Positions 1 through 5,759 of a stretch of 5,759 nt of DNA are shown here, piece after piece. The position numbers were made by a program, and so were the translations under genes. The notes under the pieces are model-generated. The model ran no database searches. It was not told the DNA's origin and was given only the letters and a program-made list of their open reading frames with translations. Origin of the DNA: Actinobacteria bacterium ADurb.Bin346 (GTDB lineage Bacteria > Actinomycetota > Humimicrobiia > Humimicrobiales > Humimicrobiaceae). The DNA lies in contig MWAX01000070.1 of assembly GCA_002068775.1 (NCBI GenBank), forward strand, positions 1-5,759, in the 5' to 3' direction. How positions within the stretch are numbered: position 1 is the stretch's first letter; each line of letters begins with the position of its first letter.

Positions 1-309
1 ACAAGGATTGTAGATCTTCATCCGCTTACTATTATACAGAATGCAAGGACTTCCGGCGGTGGAGCAGTATCAAGCATACCTTCGCAGGCAATATCAGTTG
101 GGCCGGATGAAACCTGGAAATCAGGCAGAGTGTCTATCTGGCATGCAGGAAACCACGATAATCCGTTTGGACTGAGACTTACGTCAATGATGATTTCAAA
201 AAAAATACCTGACTCATCAGTGCCGATGTCACTTCTTGCTGACCATCCGGATGTTCTGTTTAGTTTTTACAGGCCCGGAATAGCAGAATGTTTTGTTGAA
301 ATGCACTGA
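1..309 (+). CDS. C-terminal part of an unrecognised protein (partial, 5' end outside window)
   Basis: The frame is open from the first base of the window and ends at TGA 307-309, giving 102 residues of a protein whose start lies upstream. The composition is that of a real soluble protein: balanced, with a Gly-rich turn (RTSGGGAVSS, about residues 16-25), an aromatic and His-containing stretch (SIWHAGNHDNPFGLRL, about 47-62) and a compact C-terminus with LLADHPDVLFSFYRPG. No membrane segment or signal peptide is visible in this part. The Gly, His, Asn and Asp cluster could form an active site, but I cannot name a family and assign no function. The transporter gene starts 23 nt downstream on the same strand with no terminator between them, so the two are probably cotranscribed. 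That it is coding is fairly sure; its identity is unknown. Confidence 0.75.
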   Translation, partial: TRIVDLHPLTIIQNARTSGGGAVSSIPSQAISVGPDETWKSGRVSIWHAGNHDNPFGLRLTSMMISKKIPDSSVPMSLLADHPDVLFSFYRPGIAECFVEMH

Positions 310-332
310 TAAGCAGGAAGGTTAATAGTCTT

Positions 333-1268
333 ATGCAAGCCAGGAAGAAAAGAATTCAAGTAGAGCATTTTTTAATGCTTATAGTGACTTTTTTTTGGGC
401 GATAGGGCATCCACTTGGAAGGATTCTGCTGCAAAAAGTACATCCGTTCCAGCTAAGCACAATTACCCTCAGTTCAGGATTTATAACGCTTTTAATATTT
501 TTAATTATATCCGGCAGAGCAAAAAAACTTTTTAAATTACCGGTAAAGGTTATTTTTATTTCCATGGGCCTGGGTGTTTTGGGATTTTTCTTATATCAAA
601 TACTAACATTCAGCGCACTTGACAGAATACCTGCATCAATGAATGCAGTGCTTGTTTCAAACAATGTGGTGTTCATTGCAATATTTGCTGCAATAATTCT
701 TAAGGAGAGGATAAAGCTGCCTGCCATAGCAGGCATTATTCTGGCAATAGCAGGCGTAATTCTTGTTACCTTTAATAAGGGCTTTTCTTTTGGAACAGAT
801 TCAGGGGGCATAAGTATGCTCGGATGCTCATTTTCCCTGCTGGCTGCTATTTCAGTAGCACTTTACTCTGTAATAGGCAAAAAGATCCTGTCAGAAAACG
901 ATCCATTAATAATTACTGCTTTTGCAATTTTTTCCGGAACAGTGCTGCTTGCGATACTTACAGCAAGCACTGTCGGGTTCACAGAGGTGGTCAATGCTGG
1001 ATGGCAGACAAATGTATTGATGCTCTTACTGGGACTCACAATGATAGGCATAGCATATCCGCTCTGGTTTGTATGCCTAAAAAGATTCCCGGCGTCACAG
1101 ATTTCAATTTTTACATACCTGACCCCTGTTTTTGCAGTCCTGCTTTCACTTATTATTTTGAAAGAAAAATTTTCCTGGTTATTCTATGCGGGTGGAGCGC
1201 TTATTTTGCTTGGGATTATTGTAACTAACACTTTTTCTGCAAGGTCTTCTGCAAAAAAGGGCGGTTAG
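333..1268 (+). CDS. EamA/DMT-superfamily membrane transporter
   Basis: This is a 311-residue inner-membrane protein of the drug/metabolite transporter superfamily, whose members usually have about 280-320 residues and ten helices. Ten hydrophobic segments can be read at roughly residues 13-32, 42-60, 72-92, 98-122, 128-147, 160-182, 192-212, 226-248, 255-275 and 282-300. They form two EamA repeats. Each repeat ends its fourth helix with the same kind of motif, ILKERI at 122-127 and ILKEKF at 275-280, as expected from the internal duplication. A proline- and glycine-bearing first helix (FWAIGHPLGR) is also typical. The substrate cannot be told; relatives export amino acids, metabolites or drugs. 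The ATG at 333 is preceded by AGGAAGG at 315-321. The last two codons and the TAG stop lie inside the tRNA-Val(CAC) gene, a 10-nt overlap on the same strand. The family call is firm and the substrate is open. Confidence 0.93.
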   Translation: MQARKKRIQVEHFLMLIVTFFWAIGHPLGRILLQKVHPFQLSTITLSSGFITLLIFLIISGRAKKLFKLPVKVIFISMGLGVLGFFLYQILTFSALDRIPASMNAVLVSNNVVFIAIFAAIILKERIKLPAIAGIILAIAGVILVTFNKGFSFGTDSGGISMLGCSFSLLAAISVALYSVIGKKILSENDPLIITAFAIFSGTVLLAILTASTVGFTEVVNAGWQTNVLMLLLGLTMIGIAYPLWFVCLKRFPASQISIFTYLTPVFAVLLSLIILKEKFSWLFYAGGALILLGIIVTNTFSARSSAKKGG

Positions 1269-1335
1269 CTCAGCTGGTCAGAGCGCTGCGTTCACATCGC
1301 AGAGGCCACTGGTTCAAATCCAGTATCGCCCACCA
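1259..1335 (+). tRNA. tRNA-Val, anticodon CAC
   Basis: A full 77-nt cloverleaf can be folded. The acceptor stem GGGCGGT (1259-1265) pairs with ATCGCCC (1325-1331) with one G-U pair. The D stem is GCTC/GAGC (1268-1271, 1281-1284). The anticodon stem is CTGCG/CGCAG (1286-1290, 1298-1302), with loop TTCACAT and anticodon CAC at 1293-1295, reading GUG. The T stem is ACTGG/CCAGT (1308-1312, 1320-1324) with loop TTCAAAT. The discriminator A is at 1332 and CCA is encoded at 1333-1335. The 5' ten bases overlap the end of the transporter gene. I see no convincing promoter directly upstream, so it may be cut from the transporter transcript. It differs from the minus-strand tRNA-Val(GAC) at 3 of 77 positions. 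No strong hairpin terminator follows. Confidence 0.97.
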
Positions 1336-1392
1336 TAAAGTAGATCACTTAAGAGTTAAATATTTTATAAACTTAAAATTTATCTTATTATA

Positions 1393-1548
1393 ATGATTAT
1401 TCCAGTTGATATTGCAGCTGCTTATAAAATATTATCACGAATGACTTTAATGAAAAATATTAAAGAATTAATCGTTTTGAATCTTCTTATAAAAGAAAAA
1501 GATGAATATTGGGCAAATGATGACTTGCCAAGAAGGTATTTTGAATGA
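1393..1548 (+). CDS. doubtful 51-residue ORF, possibly a gene remnant
   Basis: ATG 1393 to TGA 1546-1548 encodes 51 residues, and the frame is open back to about 1360. The predicted peptide mixes charged and hydrophobic residues (for example KNIKELIVLNLLIKEKDEYW near the middle), which is less random than most AT-rich noise. However, no Shine-Dalgarno sequence precedes the ATG or the internal ATGs at 1441 and 1450. I recognise no family. A candidate promoter for the next gene falls inside it. It sits just after a tRNA gene, a common place for insertion and decay, so a degraded gene is as likely as a functional small one. Confidence 0.22.
   Translation: MIIPVDIAAAYKILSRMTLMKNIKELIVLNLLIKEKDEYWANDDLPRRYFE
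1406..1435 (+). promoter_or_regulatory. candidate sigma-70-type promoter for the aldo/keto reductase
   Basis: TTGATA at 1406-1411 and TATTAT at 1430-1435 are separated by 18 nt, and each matches the consensus at five of six bases. Transcription would start near 1442, leaving a leader of about 165 nt before the aldo/keto reductase. The surrounding DNA is very AT-rich, so chance matches are expected; this is only the best pair found in the gap. Confidence 0.3.
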
Positions 1549-1560
1549 GAAAACTTAATT

Positions 1561-1590
1561 ATTAAACCCATTTTTATTAAACCTATTTTT
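1561..1590 (+). repeat. 15-bp tandem repeat next to the ribosome binding site
   Basis: ATTAAACCCATTTTT (1561-1575) is followed at once by ATTAAACCTATTTTT (1576-1590), two head-to-tail copies with a single C/T difference. The second copy ends 2 nt before the AGGAGGT ribosome binding site of the aldo/keto reductase. It may be a slippage product or a paired protein-binding site in the leader. The sequence alone does not decide. Confidence 0.7.
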
Positions 1591-1606
1591 TCAGGAGGTA
1601 CTGACT

Positions 1607-2581
1607 ATGAAGTATAAAAAACTTGGAAACACCAGCATTTCAATTTCAACTATTGGCGCGGGAACATGGGCTATAGGAGGCCTGTGGTGGGACGGTACAG
1701 ATGTAAAAAGATCTATTGACACGATAAGAGCATCTGTAGATGCCGGTATAAATTTTATTGATACAGCCCCGGGTTACGGATTTGGTGTTTCAGAAGATAT
1801 AATCGGCAAAGCTATCGAAGGCATAAGGGATAAGGTAGTGCTGGCAACCAAATGCGGGCTTATATGGGACAGGGAAGAAGGATATTTTCACTTCCAGTTA
1901 GGTGATACGAAGATTTATCGTAATTTAAAACCAGTTTCAATCATAAAAGAGCTTGAAGTCAGCCTGAAGCGCTTAAAAACAGATTATCTGGATTTATATA
2001 TAACGCACTGGCAGGACCCCGGCACCCCAATCGAAGAGACAATGACTGCACTGCTTAAATTAAAGGATGAGGGAAAAATAAGGGCAATCGGAGTAAGCAA
2101 TGCATCTGCTGCACAAATGGATGAGTACCTTAAATTTGGTGAGCTGGATGCTGATCAGGAAAAATATAATTTACTTGAAAATACTGCCGAAAATGAAAAT
2201 ATTCCCTGGTGTCAGGCAAATGGCGCAACTTTTCTTGCTTACAGCGCGCTGGCGCAAGGTGTGCTGACAGGCACCGTAGTGCCGGGAGTGCGATATAAAT
2301 CTGACGATATAAGATCAATGAATCCGCTTTTTGAAGAAAAAACTGTTGTTAAAATAAATGATATGCTTAAAAAATTTTTTATCCCACTCACTCAAAAATA
2401 CAATTGCACGATGACTCAGCTTGTTATTGCAGCTCTTATTTCAGTGGAGAGCGTGGTTGCCTTATGCGGTGCCCGCAACGTTGCAGAAGCTCAGGAAAAT
2501 GCGCTTGCAGGGGATATAGAGATTAGAAAAGAAGACCTGGATATTTTAAAAAAATGCGTTAAAGATAATTTTTCACTTTAA
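1607..2581 (+). CDS. aldo/keto reductase family oxidoreductase
   Basis: This 324-residue protein is a cytoplasmic NAD(P)H-dependent (beta/alpha)8-barrel oxidoreductase, of the usual length for the bacterial IolS/YajO-like branch. The catalytic tetrad is complete: Asp52 and Tyr57 in FIDTAPGYG, Lys82 in LATKCGL, and His134 in YITHWQDP. Further family marks are the N-terminal KLGNTSISISTIGAGTWAIGG, IGVSN at 161-165, YSALAQGVLTG at 212-222, and the cofactor-binding GARNVAEAQENA at 288-299. The Arg and Asn of GARN suggest that NADPH is accepted. The natural substrate (an aldehyde, ketone or sugar) cannot be read from the sequence. The start is well supported: AGGAGGT at 1593-1599 lies 7 nt before ATG 1607. 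It is followed by 155 nt before tex, where a separate promoter candidate lies, so it may be transcribed alone. Family assignment is firm. Confidence 0.95.
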   Translation: MKYKKLGNTSISISTIGAGTWAIGGLWWDGTDVKRSIDTIRASVDAGINFIDTAPGYGFGVSEDIIGKAIEGIRDKVVLATKCGLIWDREEGYFHFQLGDTKIYRNLKPVSIIKELEVSLKRLKTDYLDLYITHWQDPGTPIEETMTALLKLKDEGKIRAIGVSNASAAQMDEYLKFGELDADQEKYNLLENTAENENIPWCQANGATFLAYSALAQGVLTGTVVPGVRYKSDDIRSMNPLFEEKTVVKINDMLKKFFIPLTQKYNCTMTQLVIAALISVESVVALCGARNVAEAQENALAGDIEIRKEDLDILKKCVKDNFSL

Positions 2582-2670
2582 AATAAAAATTATTACTCCT
2601 GCAGGGGACAGCTTATTGATTATGGCTGCTTTTGGTTTACCGGAGATTGCTCCTGAGCCTCAATAAATCA

Positions 2671-2698
2671 TTGTATTGTCATTATAACCATGTATAAT
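2671..2698 (+). promoter_or_regulatory. candidate promoter for tex
   Basis: A perfect TATAAT at 2693-2698 stands 16 nt downstream of a weak -35, TTGTAT at 2671-2676. Transcription would begin around 2705, giving a leader of about 30 nt before the preferred TTG start at 2737. The rest of the gap between the reductase and tex (from 2582) shows no convincing terminator, only short 4-bp stems such as GGAG/CTCC at 2642-2653. Confidence 0.4.
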
Positions 2699-2722
2699 TC
2701 CAGAAAAGCATTAATTACTTGC

Positions 2723-2730
2723 GGAAAGAG
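2723..2730 (+). promoter_or_regulatory. ribosome binding site that favours the TTG 2737 start of tex
   Basis: GGAAAGAG lies 6 nt before TTG 2737. The other in-frame TTG, at 2719, has no purine-rich site in the 18 nt before it. The match to the anti-Shine-Dalgarno sequence is partial, so this favours 2737 without proving it. Confidence 0.5.
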
Positions 2731-2736
2731 TTAAAG

Positions 2737-4893
2737 TTGTCTGCACCGGCAATCAGCTCATATAATAATTCACATATAAATACTATAGCCAGAGAGCTGG
2801 CTGTAAAAACATGGCAGGTGGAAAACACGGTTAAACTACTAGCCGAAGATTGCACTGTGCCATTTATTTCCAGGTACCGTAAGGAAGTGAGCGGTGAGCT
2901 TGATGAAGTTGCAATTACGTATGTAAAGGACAGAGTATTAAAACTGGTTGAGACTGATCAGAGAAAGCAGTTTATTATTGCTGAAATCGACAGGCAGGGA
3001 AAACTTACAGAAGAATTAAAAAGCCGCATTGAACACTCTGAGACAATTACTGAGCTTGAAGATTTGTACCTTCCTTTTAAACCCAAAAGAAAAACCAGGG
3101 CGACTGCAGCAAAAGAAAAAGGCCTTGAAGAGCTGGCGATAATAATTTTTAAGCAGGATCCCGGTCTTGAGCCTGAGACTGAAGCAAAAAGATTCTTAAA
3201 TGAAAAGGTTGAAAGCATACAGATTGCTATCGAGGGTGCACAGGATATTATAGCAGAATGGATAAGTGAAAATAAGATTGTCAGGGAGTCCATCAGAGAG
3301 CTGTTTAAAAAAACTGCGCGCATAAGTGCAAAATCAGTAGCTGGACTTAAAGAGGAAGGGGTTAAATACAGTGATTATTTTGAATTTGATGAAGAATTAA
3401 AAAAATGTCCTTCACACAGACTTCTGGCAATGAGGCGCGGAGAAAAAGAAGGTTTTCTTAAAGTAGGCATTTCTATAAATGAAGAAGACGCTTTAAGTTC
3501 AATCGAAAAAATTATAATAAAAAACAATAGCAGATCCTCAGCAGTTTTAAAAGTAACCATAAAAGACTCTTATAACAGGCTTCTTTATCCATCAATTGAA
3601 ACAGAATTTGCTAAAATATCTAAAGAATCAGCAGACGCAGAGGCAATCAAAGTTTTTGCTGAAAACCTCCGGCAGCTTTTAATGGCGCCGTTTCTGGGAC
3701 AAAAAAAAGTTCTGGCTCTTGATCCAGGTTTCCGCACAGGCTGCAAGCTTGTTATTCTTAATGAGCTCGGGGATCTCCTCGAAAATTATACTATTTTTCC
3801 TAACCCTCCACAAAATATGATGCTTGAATCAGGCTTAAAGATGGTTGATCTGGTGAAAAAATATAATATAGAGGACATAGCTATCGGCAATGGCACTGCA
3901 AGCAGAGAGACCAGGGATTTTGTGGAGAGCATCGATTTTGGAAAAAATGTAAATGTGTTTATTGTAAGTGAAAGCGGAGCTTCTATTTATTCTGCTTCAG
4001 CGGCTGCAAGGGAAGAATTTCCTGATCAGGATGTGACTGTCAGAGGAGCTGTTTCCATTGGAAGGCGGTTGTTGGATCCACTGGCGGAGCTTGTAAAAAT
4101 AGATGCAAAAAATCTTGGTATTGGCCAGTATCAGCATGATGTCGACCAGTCAAGCCTTAAATCAAGCCTTGACAGTGTTGTGGAAAGCTGCGTCAATAGC
4201 GTCGGGGTGAATTTAAACACAGCGAGCCGCCATTTGCTTGCTTATGTCTCAGGGCTTGGGCCGGCACTTGCAGCCGGTATAGTAAATTTCCGGAGAGAAA
4301 ACGGTCCTTTCAAATCAAGAGAAGAGCTATTGAAAGTACCCAGGATGGGAGAAAAAGCATTCATTCAGTGCGCAGGCTTCTTAAGGATTCATGGAGGGAT
4401 CAATCCTCTTGACAGCAGCGCCGTTCATCCTGAAAGCTATCATATTGTTGAAAAAATGGCTTCTGATATGAAAGTGGATATTAATGCGCTGCTCTCAGAC
4501 AGCATGATAAGAAAAAATATTTCTCTGAATAAGTATACCAGTGAAAAAGCTGGCCTGCCGACATTAAAAGACATAATGGCTGAACTTGACAGGCCGGGAA
4601 GGGATCCGAGGAAAAAAATATCAGTATTTGATTTTGCAAAAGGTGTAAATAATATTGAAGATTTAAAACCTGGAATGATACTTCCGGGGATAATCACAAA
4701 TATAACAAATTTTGGTGTATTTGTTGATATTGGAGTAAAGCATGATGGGCTGGTCCATATTTCACAGATTTCAAATGTTTTCATCCAAAACCCTGCAGAT
4801 AAAGTGCACCTGCATCAGGAAATACTTGTAAAAGTGCTGGATATTGATATTCAGAGAAAAAGGATACAGCTATCCATAAAAGAGGCTGTATAA
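2737..4893 (+). CDS. tex: Tex-family S1 RNA-binding transcription accessory protein
   Basis: Tex is a cytoplasmic nucleic-acid-binding protein related to eukaryotic Spt6; it associates with transcription and RNA handling and affects virulence gene expression in some pathogens. With the start used here it has 718 residues, slightly shorter than the roughly 720-785 usual for the family. The domains are all present in order. An N-terminal helical region contains FISRYRKE (43-50). A YqgF/RNase H-like domain opens with LALDPGFRTG (Asp329) and includes NGTASRETRDF and the signature RGAVSIGRRLLDPLAELVKID. Tandem helix-hairpin-helix motifs lie at about 480-551 (YVSGLGPALAAGIV and LLKVPRMGEKAF). PGRDPR is at 620-625. 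A C-terminal S1 domain runs from about 645 to 716 (GIITNITNFGVFVDIG, DGLVHISQIS). The frame is open up to 2698; TTG 2719 would add six residues, but TTG 2737 has the better ribosome binding site. No ATG starts this frame. Its 3' end faces the minus-strand tRNA across 18 nt. Confidence 0.95.
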   Translation: MSAPAISSYNNSHINTIARELAVKTWQVENTVKLLAEDCTVPFISRYRKEVSGELDEVAITYVKDRVLKLVETDQRKQFIIAEIDRQGKLTEELKSRIEHSETITELEDLYLPFKPKRKTRATAAKEKGLEELAIIIFKQDPGLEPETEAKRFLNEKVESIQIAIEGAQDIIAEWISENKIVRESIRELFKKTARISAKSVAGLKEEGVKYSDYFEFDEELKKCPSHRLLAMRRGEKEGFLKVGISINEEDALSSIEKIIIKNNSRSSAVLKVTIKDSYNRLLYPSIETEFAKISKESADAEAIKVFAENLRQLLMAPFLGQKKVLALDPGFRTGCKLVILNELGDLLENYTIFPNPPQNMMLESGLKMVDLVKKYNIEDIAIGNGTASRETRDFVESIDFGKNVNVFIVSESGASIYSASAAAREEFPDQDVTVRGAVSIGRRLLDPLAELVKIDAKNLGIGQYQHDVDQSSLKSSLDSVVESCVNSVGVNLNTASRHLLAYVSGLGPALAAGIVNFRRENGPFKSREELLKVPRMGEKAFIQCAGFLRIHGGINPLDSSAVHPESYHIVEKMASDMKVDINALLSDSMIRKNISLNKYTSEKAGLPTLKDIMAELDRPGRDPRKKISVFDFAKGVNNIEDLKPGMILPGIITNITNFGVFVDIGVKHDGLVHISQISNVFIQNPADKVHLHQEILVKVLDIDIQRKRIQLSIKEAV

Positions 4894-4911
4894 AGGTGTG
4901 CTGTTTAAAAA

Positions 4912-4988
4912 TGGTGGGCGATACTGGATTTGAACCAGTGACCTCTGCGATGTCAACGCAGCGCTCTAACCAGCTGAGCTAACCGCCC
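4912..4988 (-). tRNA. tRNA-Val, anticodon GAC
   Basis: Read on the minus strand, this is a 77-nt cloverleaf with acceptor GGGCGGT/ATCGCCC, D stem GCTC/GAGC, anticodon stem CTGCG/CGCAG, loop TTGACAT, T arm ACTGG-TTCAAAT-CCAGT, discriminator A and an encoded CCA (4912-4914 on the + strand). The anticodon GAC, at 4952-4954, reads GUC and GUU. It differs from the tRNA-Val(CAC) at 1259-1335 only in one D-loop base (T for C), anticodon position 34 (G for C) and one variable-loop base (T for C). Unlike that copy it has a recognisable promoter of its own. It is convergent with tex, 18 nt away. A run of five T follows the CCA on its own strand, but no hairpin terminator is seen. Confidence 0.97.
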
Positions 4989-5242
4989 GGACTAGAGAAT
5001 TTTATCAGAATCAGTACATTCAAGTCAAAAATATCATAAAGCGCATATTAAATAAATAGGATATTTAACCTTGTGCCTGTAAAATTGCTGATAATAAAAT
5101 TTTTAAAGAACTTAAATAAATAATATAGAATAGAGAAAATATTTTTTTGCCAGTATAATTTTTAATATTAATGTTTTTTTATTATATGTTTTGAATATCT
5201 GTAAAAACTTATAAGAAATTTTTTAGCAGAAAGGATTTAAGA
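4989..5242. other. AT-rich intergenic region between divergent tRNA-Val(GAC) and pfk
   Basis: This 254-nt gap holds the tRNA promoter at its left end and the leader of the phosphofructokinase at its right. It is extremely rich in A and T, with several runs of six or seven T. I see no coding frame, riboswitch fold or strong hairpin. For the phosphofructokinase there is an isolated TATAAT at 5154-5159 without a good -35, and a TATAAG at 5210-5215, also poorly supported. The actual promoter cannot be chosen by eye. Confidence 0.6.
4999..5028 (-). promoter_or_regulatory. promoter of tRNA-Val(GAC)
   Basis: On the minus strand TTGACT (5028-5023) and TAAAAT (5004-4999) are 18 nt apart, and TGA just before the -10 box makes it an extended -10 element. 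Transcription would begin about 4-5 nt upstream of the mature tRNA 5' end at 4988, a normal distance for a tRNA gene. Confidence 0.65.
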
Positions 5243-5759
5243 ATGCTGGAGAAAAAAGCAATAGGCATTATTACAAGCGGAGGAGACTGTGGCGGCCTTA
5301 ATGCTGTTATAAAAGGTGCCGCAGGTATGGCAATGTCATACGGAATAGATGTCTACGTCATTCCTAACGGATATGCAGGTCTATACAATCTTTATGATAG
5401 CGGCAATATCATTAAAATGGATATAAAAAAAATTGAACAGATATCATCTATGGTTGCCGGTTCAGAAGCCGGAAATTCAAGAGTAAAGATATCAAAAATA
5501 GAAGATCCTGATAAATACAGAAAAATAATATCAGGACTGGAAAAATTCAATATAGGCGCCCTTATTATATCAGGCGGCGATGACACGGGAAGTGTGGTGG
5601 TCGATTTAAATAATAATGGCATAGCTTGCGTCCATGTGCCAAAAACAATGGATCTTGATCTGCACACATATTCTGTCGGAGGAGACTCATCAGTTAACAG
5701 GATAGCGCATTATATAAATGAGCTGAAAACGACCGGCAACAGCCATAACAGGAATTTTA
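5243..5759 (+). CDS. 6-phosphofructokinase, pyrophosphate-type signature (partial, 3' end outside window)
   Basis: ATG 5243 opens a frame that runs off the window, giving 172 of the roughly 320-420 residues usual for the family. The product belongs to the PfkA superfamily, which phosphorylates fructose 6-phosphate at carbon 1 in glycolysis in the cytoplasm. Visible motifs are the phosphoryl-donor loop TSGGDCGGLNAVI (11-23), NGYAGL (42-47), the Ser-Arg at 79-80, ISGGDDTG (109-116) and VPKTMDLDL (132-140), with catalytic Asp137. Asp114 and Lys134 occupy positions that are usually Gly in ATP-dependent enzymes and Asp and Lys in pyrophosphate-dependent ones, so pyrophosphate use is the better guess. 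Two departures from the norm are Gly17 where most have Pro, and Leu138 in place of the Asn of TIDND. AAGGA within 5229-5235 lies 7 nt before the ATG and supports the start. The gene diverges from the tRNA-Val(GAC) gene. Family firm, donor inferred. Confidence 0.9.
   Translation, partial: MLEKKAIGIITSGGDCGGLNAVIKGAAGMAMSYGIDVYVIPNGYAGLYNLYDSGNIIKMDIKKIEQISSMVAGSEAGNSRVKISKIEDPDKYRKIISGLEKFNIGALIISGGDDTGSVVVDLNNNGIACVHVPKTMDLDLHTYSVGGDSSVNRIAHYINELKTTGNSHNRNF

Noticed and set aside
824..1228. 134-codon open frame on the + strand inside the transporter gene
   Set aside because: It is out of frame with a clear ten-helix transporter, is rich in Cys and other features of a shifted frame, and has no family signature.
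1345..1380. Possible terminator after tRNA-Val(CAC), TTAAG...CTTAA
   Set aside because: The stem is short, nearly all A-T and bulged, which is expected by chance in this composition.
2582..2665. Short frame (MAAFGLPEIAPEPQ-like) and small stems between the reductase and tex
   Set aside because: It is only 14 codons from an ATG without a ribosome binding site. The stems are about 4 bp and lack a T tract, so neither a gene nor a terminator can be supported.
2958..3323. 121-codon minus-strand frame inside tex, with similar ones at 3375-3560 and 4440-4784
   Set aside because: They lie antisense to a protein with all Tex domains intact and show Ser/Phe/Ile-rich shadow composition and no ribosome binding site.
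1259..4988. A composite mobile element with tRNA-derived ends
   Set aside because: There is no transposase, integrase or target duplication, and the enclosed genes are ordinary housekeeping-type genes. The tRNA pair is better described as a duplicated inverted repeat.
5392..5667. 91-codon minus-strand frame
   Set aside because: It is antisense to the phosphofructokinase motifs and is best explained as a shadow of that frame.

Overview
The window looks like an ordinary stretch of chromosome from an AT-rich bacterium, probably anaerobic. The base composition is low in G+C by eye. Genes have Shine-Dalgarno sites, both tRNA genes encode their CCA ends, and the phosphofructokinase carries pyrophosphate-type signature residues. 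I cannot assign a phylum. There is no phage, IS element, CRISPR array, toxin or other clear mobile-element gene.

Layout, left to right on the + strand. (1) The C-terminal 102 residues of a protein I do not recognise (1-309). (2) A complete 311-residue EamA/DMT-type membrane transporter (333-1268), 23 nt downstream and probably in the same transcript. (3) A tRNA-Val(CAC) gene (1259-1335), which overlaps the transporter by 10 nt so that the TAG formed by tRNA bases 8-10 is the transporter's stop codon. (4) A 271-nt AT-rich gap holding a doubtful 51-codon reading frame, a candidate promoter and a 15-bp tandem repeat. (5) An aldo/keto reductase (1607-2581) with a complete catalytic tetrad and a strong ribosome binding site. 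(6) A Tex-family S1 RNA-binding protein (2737-4893), probably started from TTG. (7) A tRNA-Val(GAC) gene on the minus strand (4912-4988) with a good promoter of its own. (8) A very AT-rich gap of 254 nt. (9) The first 172 codons of a phosphofructokinase (from 5243), cut off by the window end.

The genes do not form an obvious pathway. The most notable architecture is the pair of tRNA-Val genes. They differ at only 3 of 77 positions, lie in opposite orientation, and bracket the aldo/keto reductase and tex as a 77-bp inverted repeat. They look like a recent duplication in which the anticodon changed from GAC to CAC or the reverse. The left copy has no clear promoter and is fused to the transporter's 3' end. 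If it is read from the transporter transcript, RNase P cleavage would remove the transporter's stop codon. I found no convincing undescribed system beyond this arrangement and the unusual active-site residues of the phosphofructokinase.
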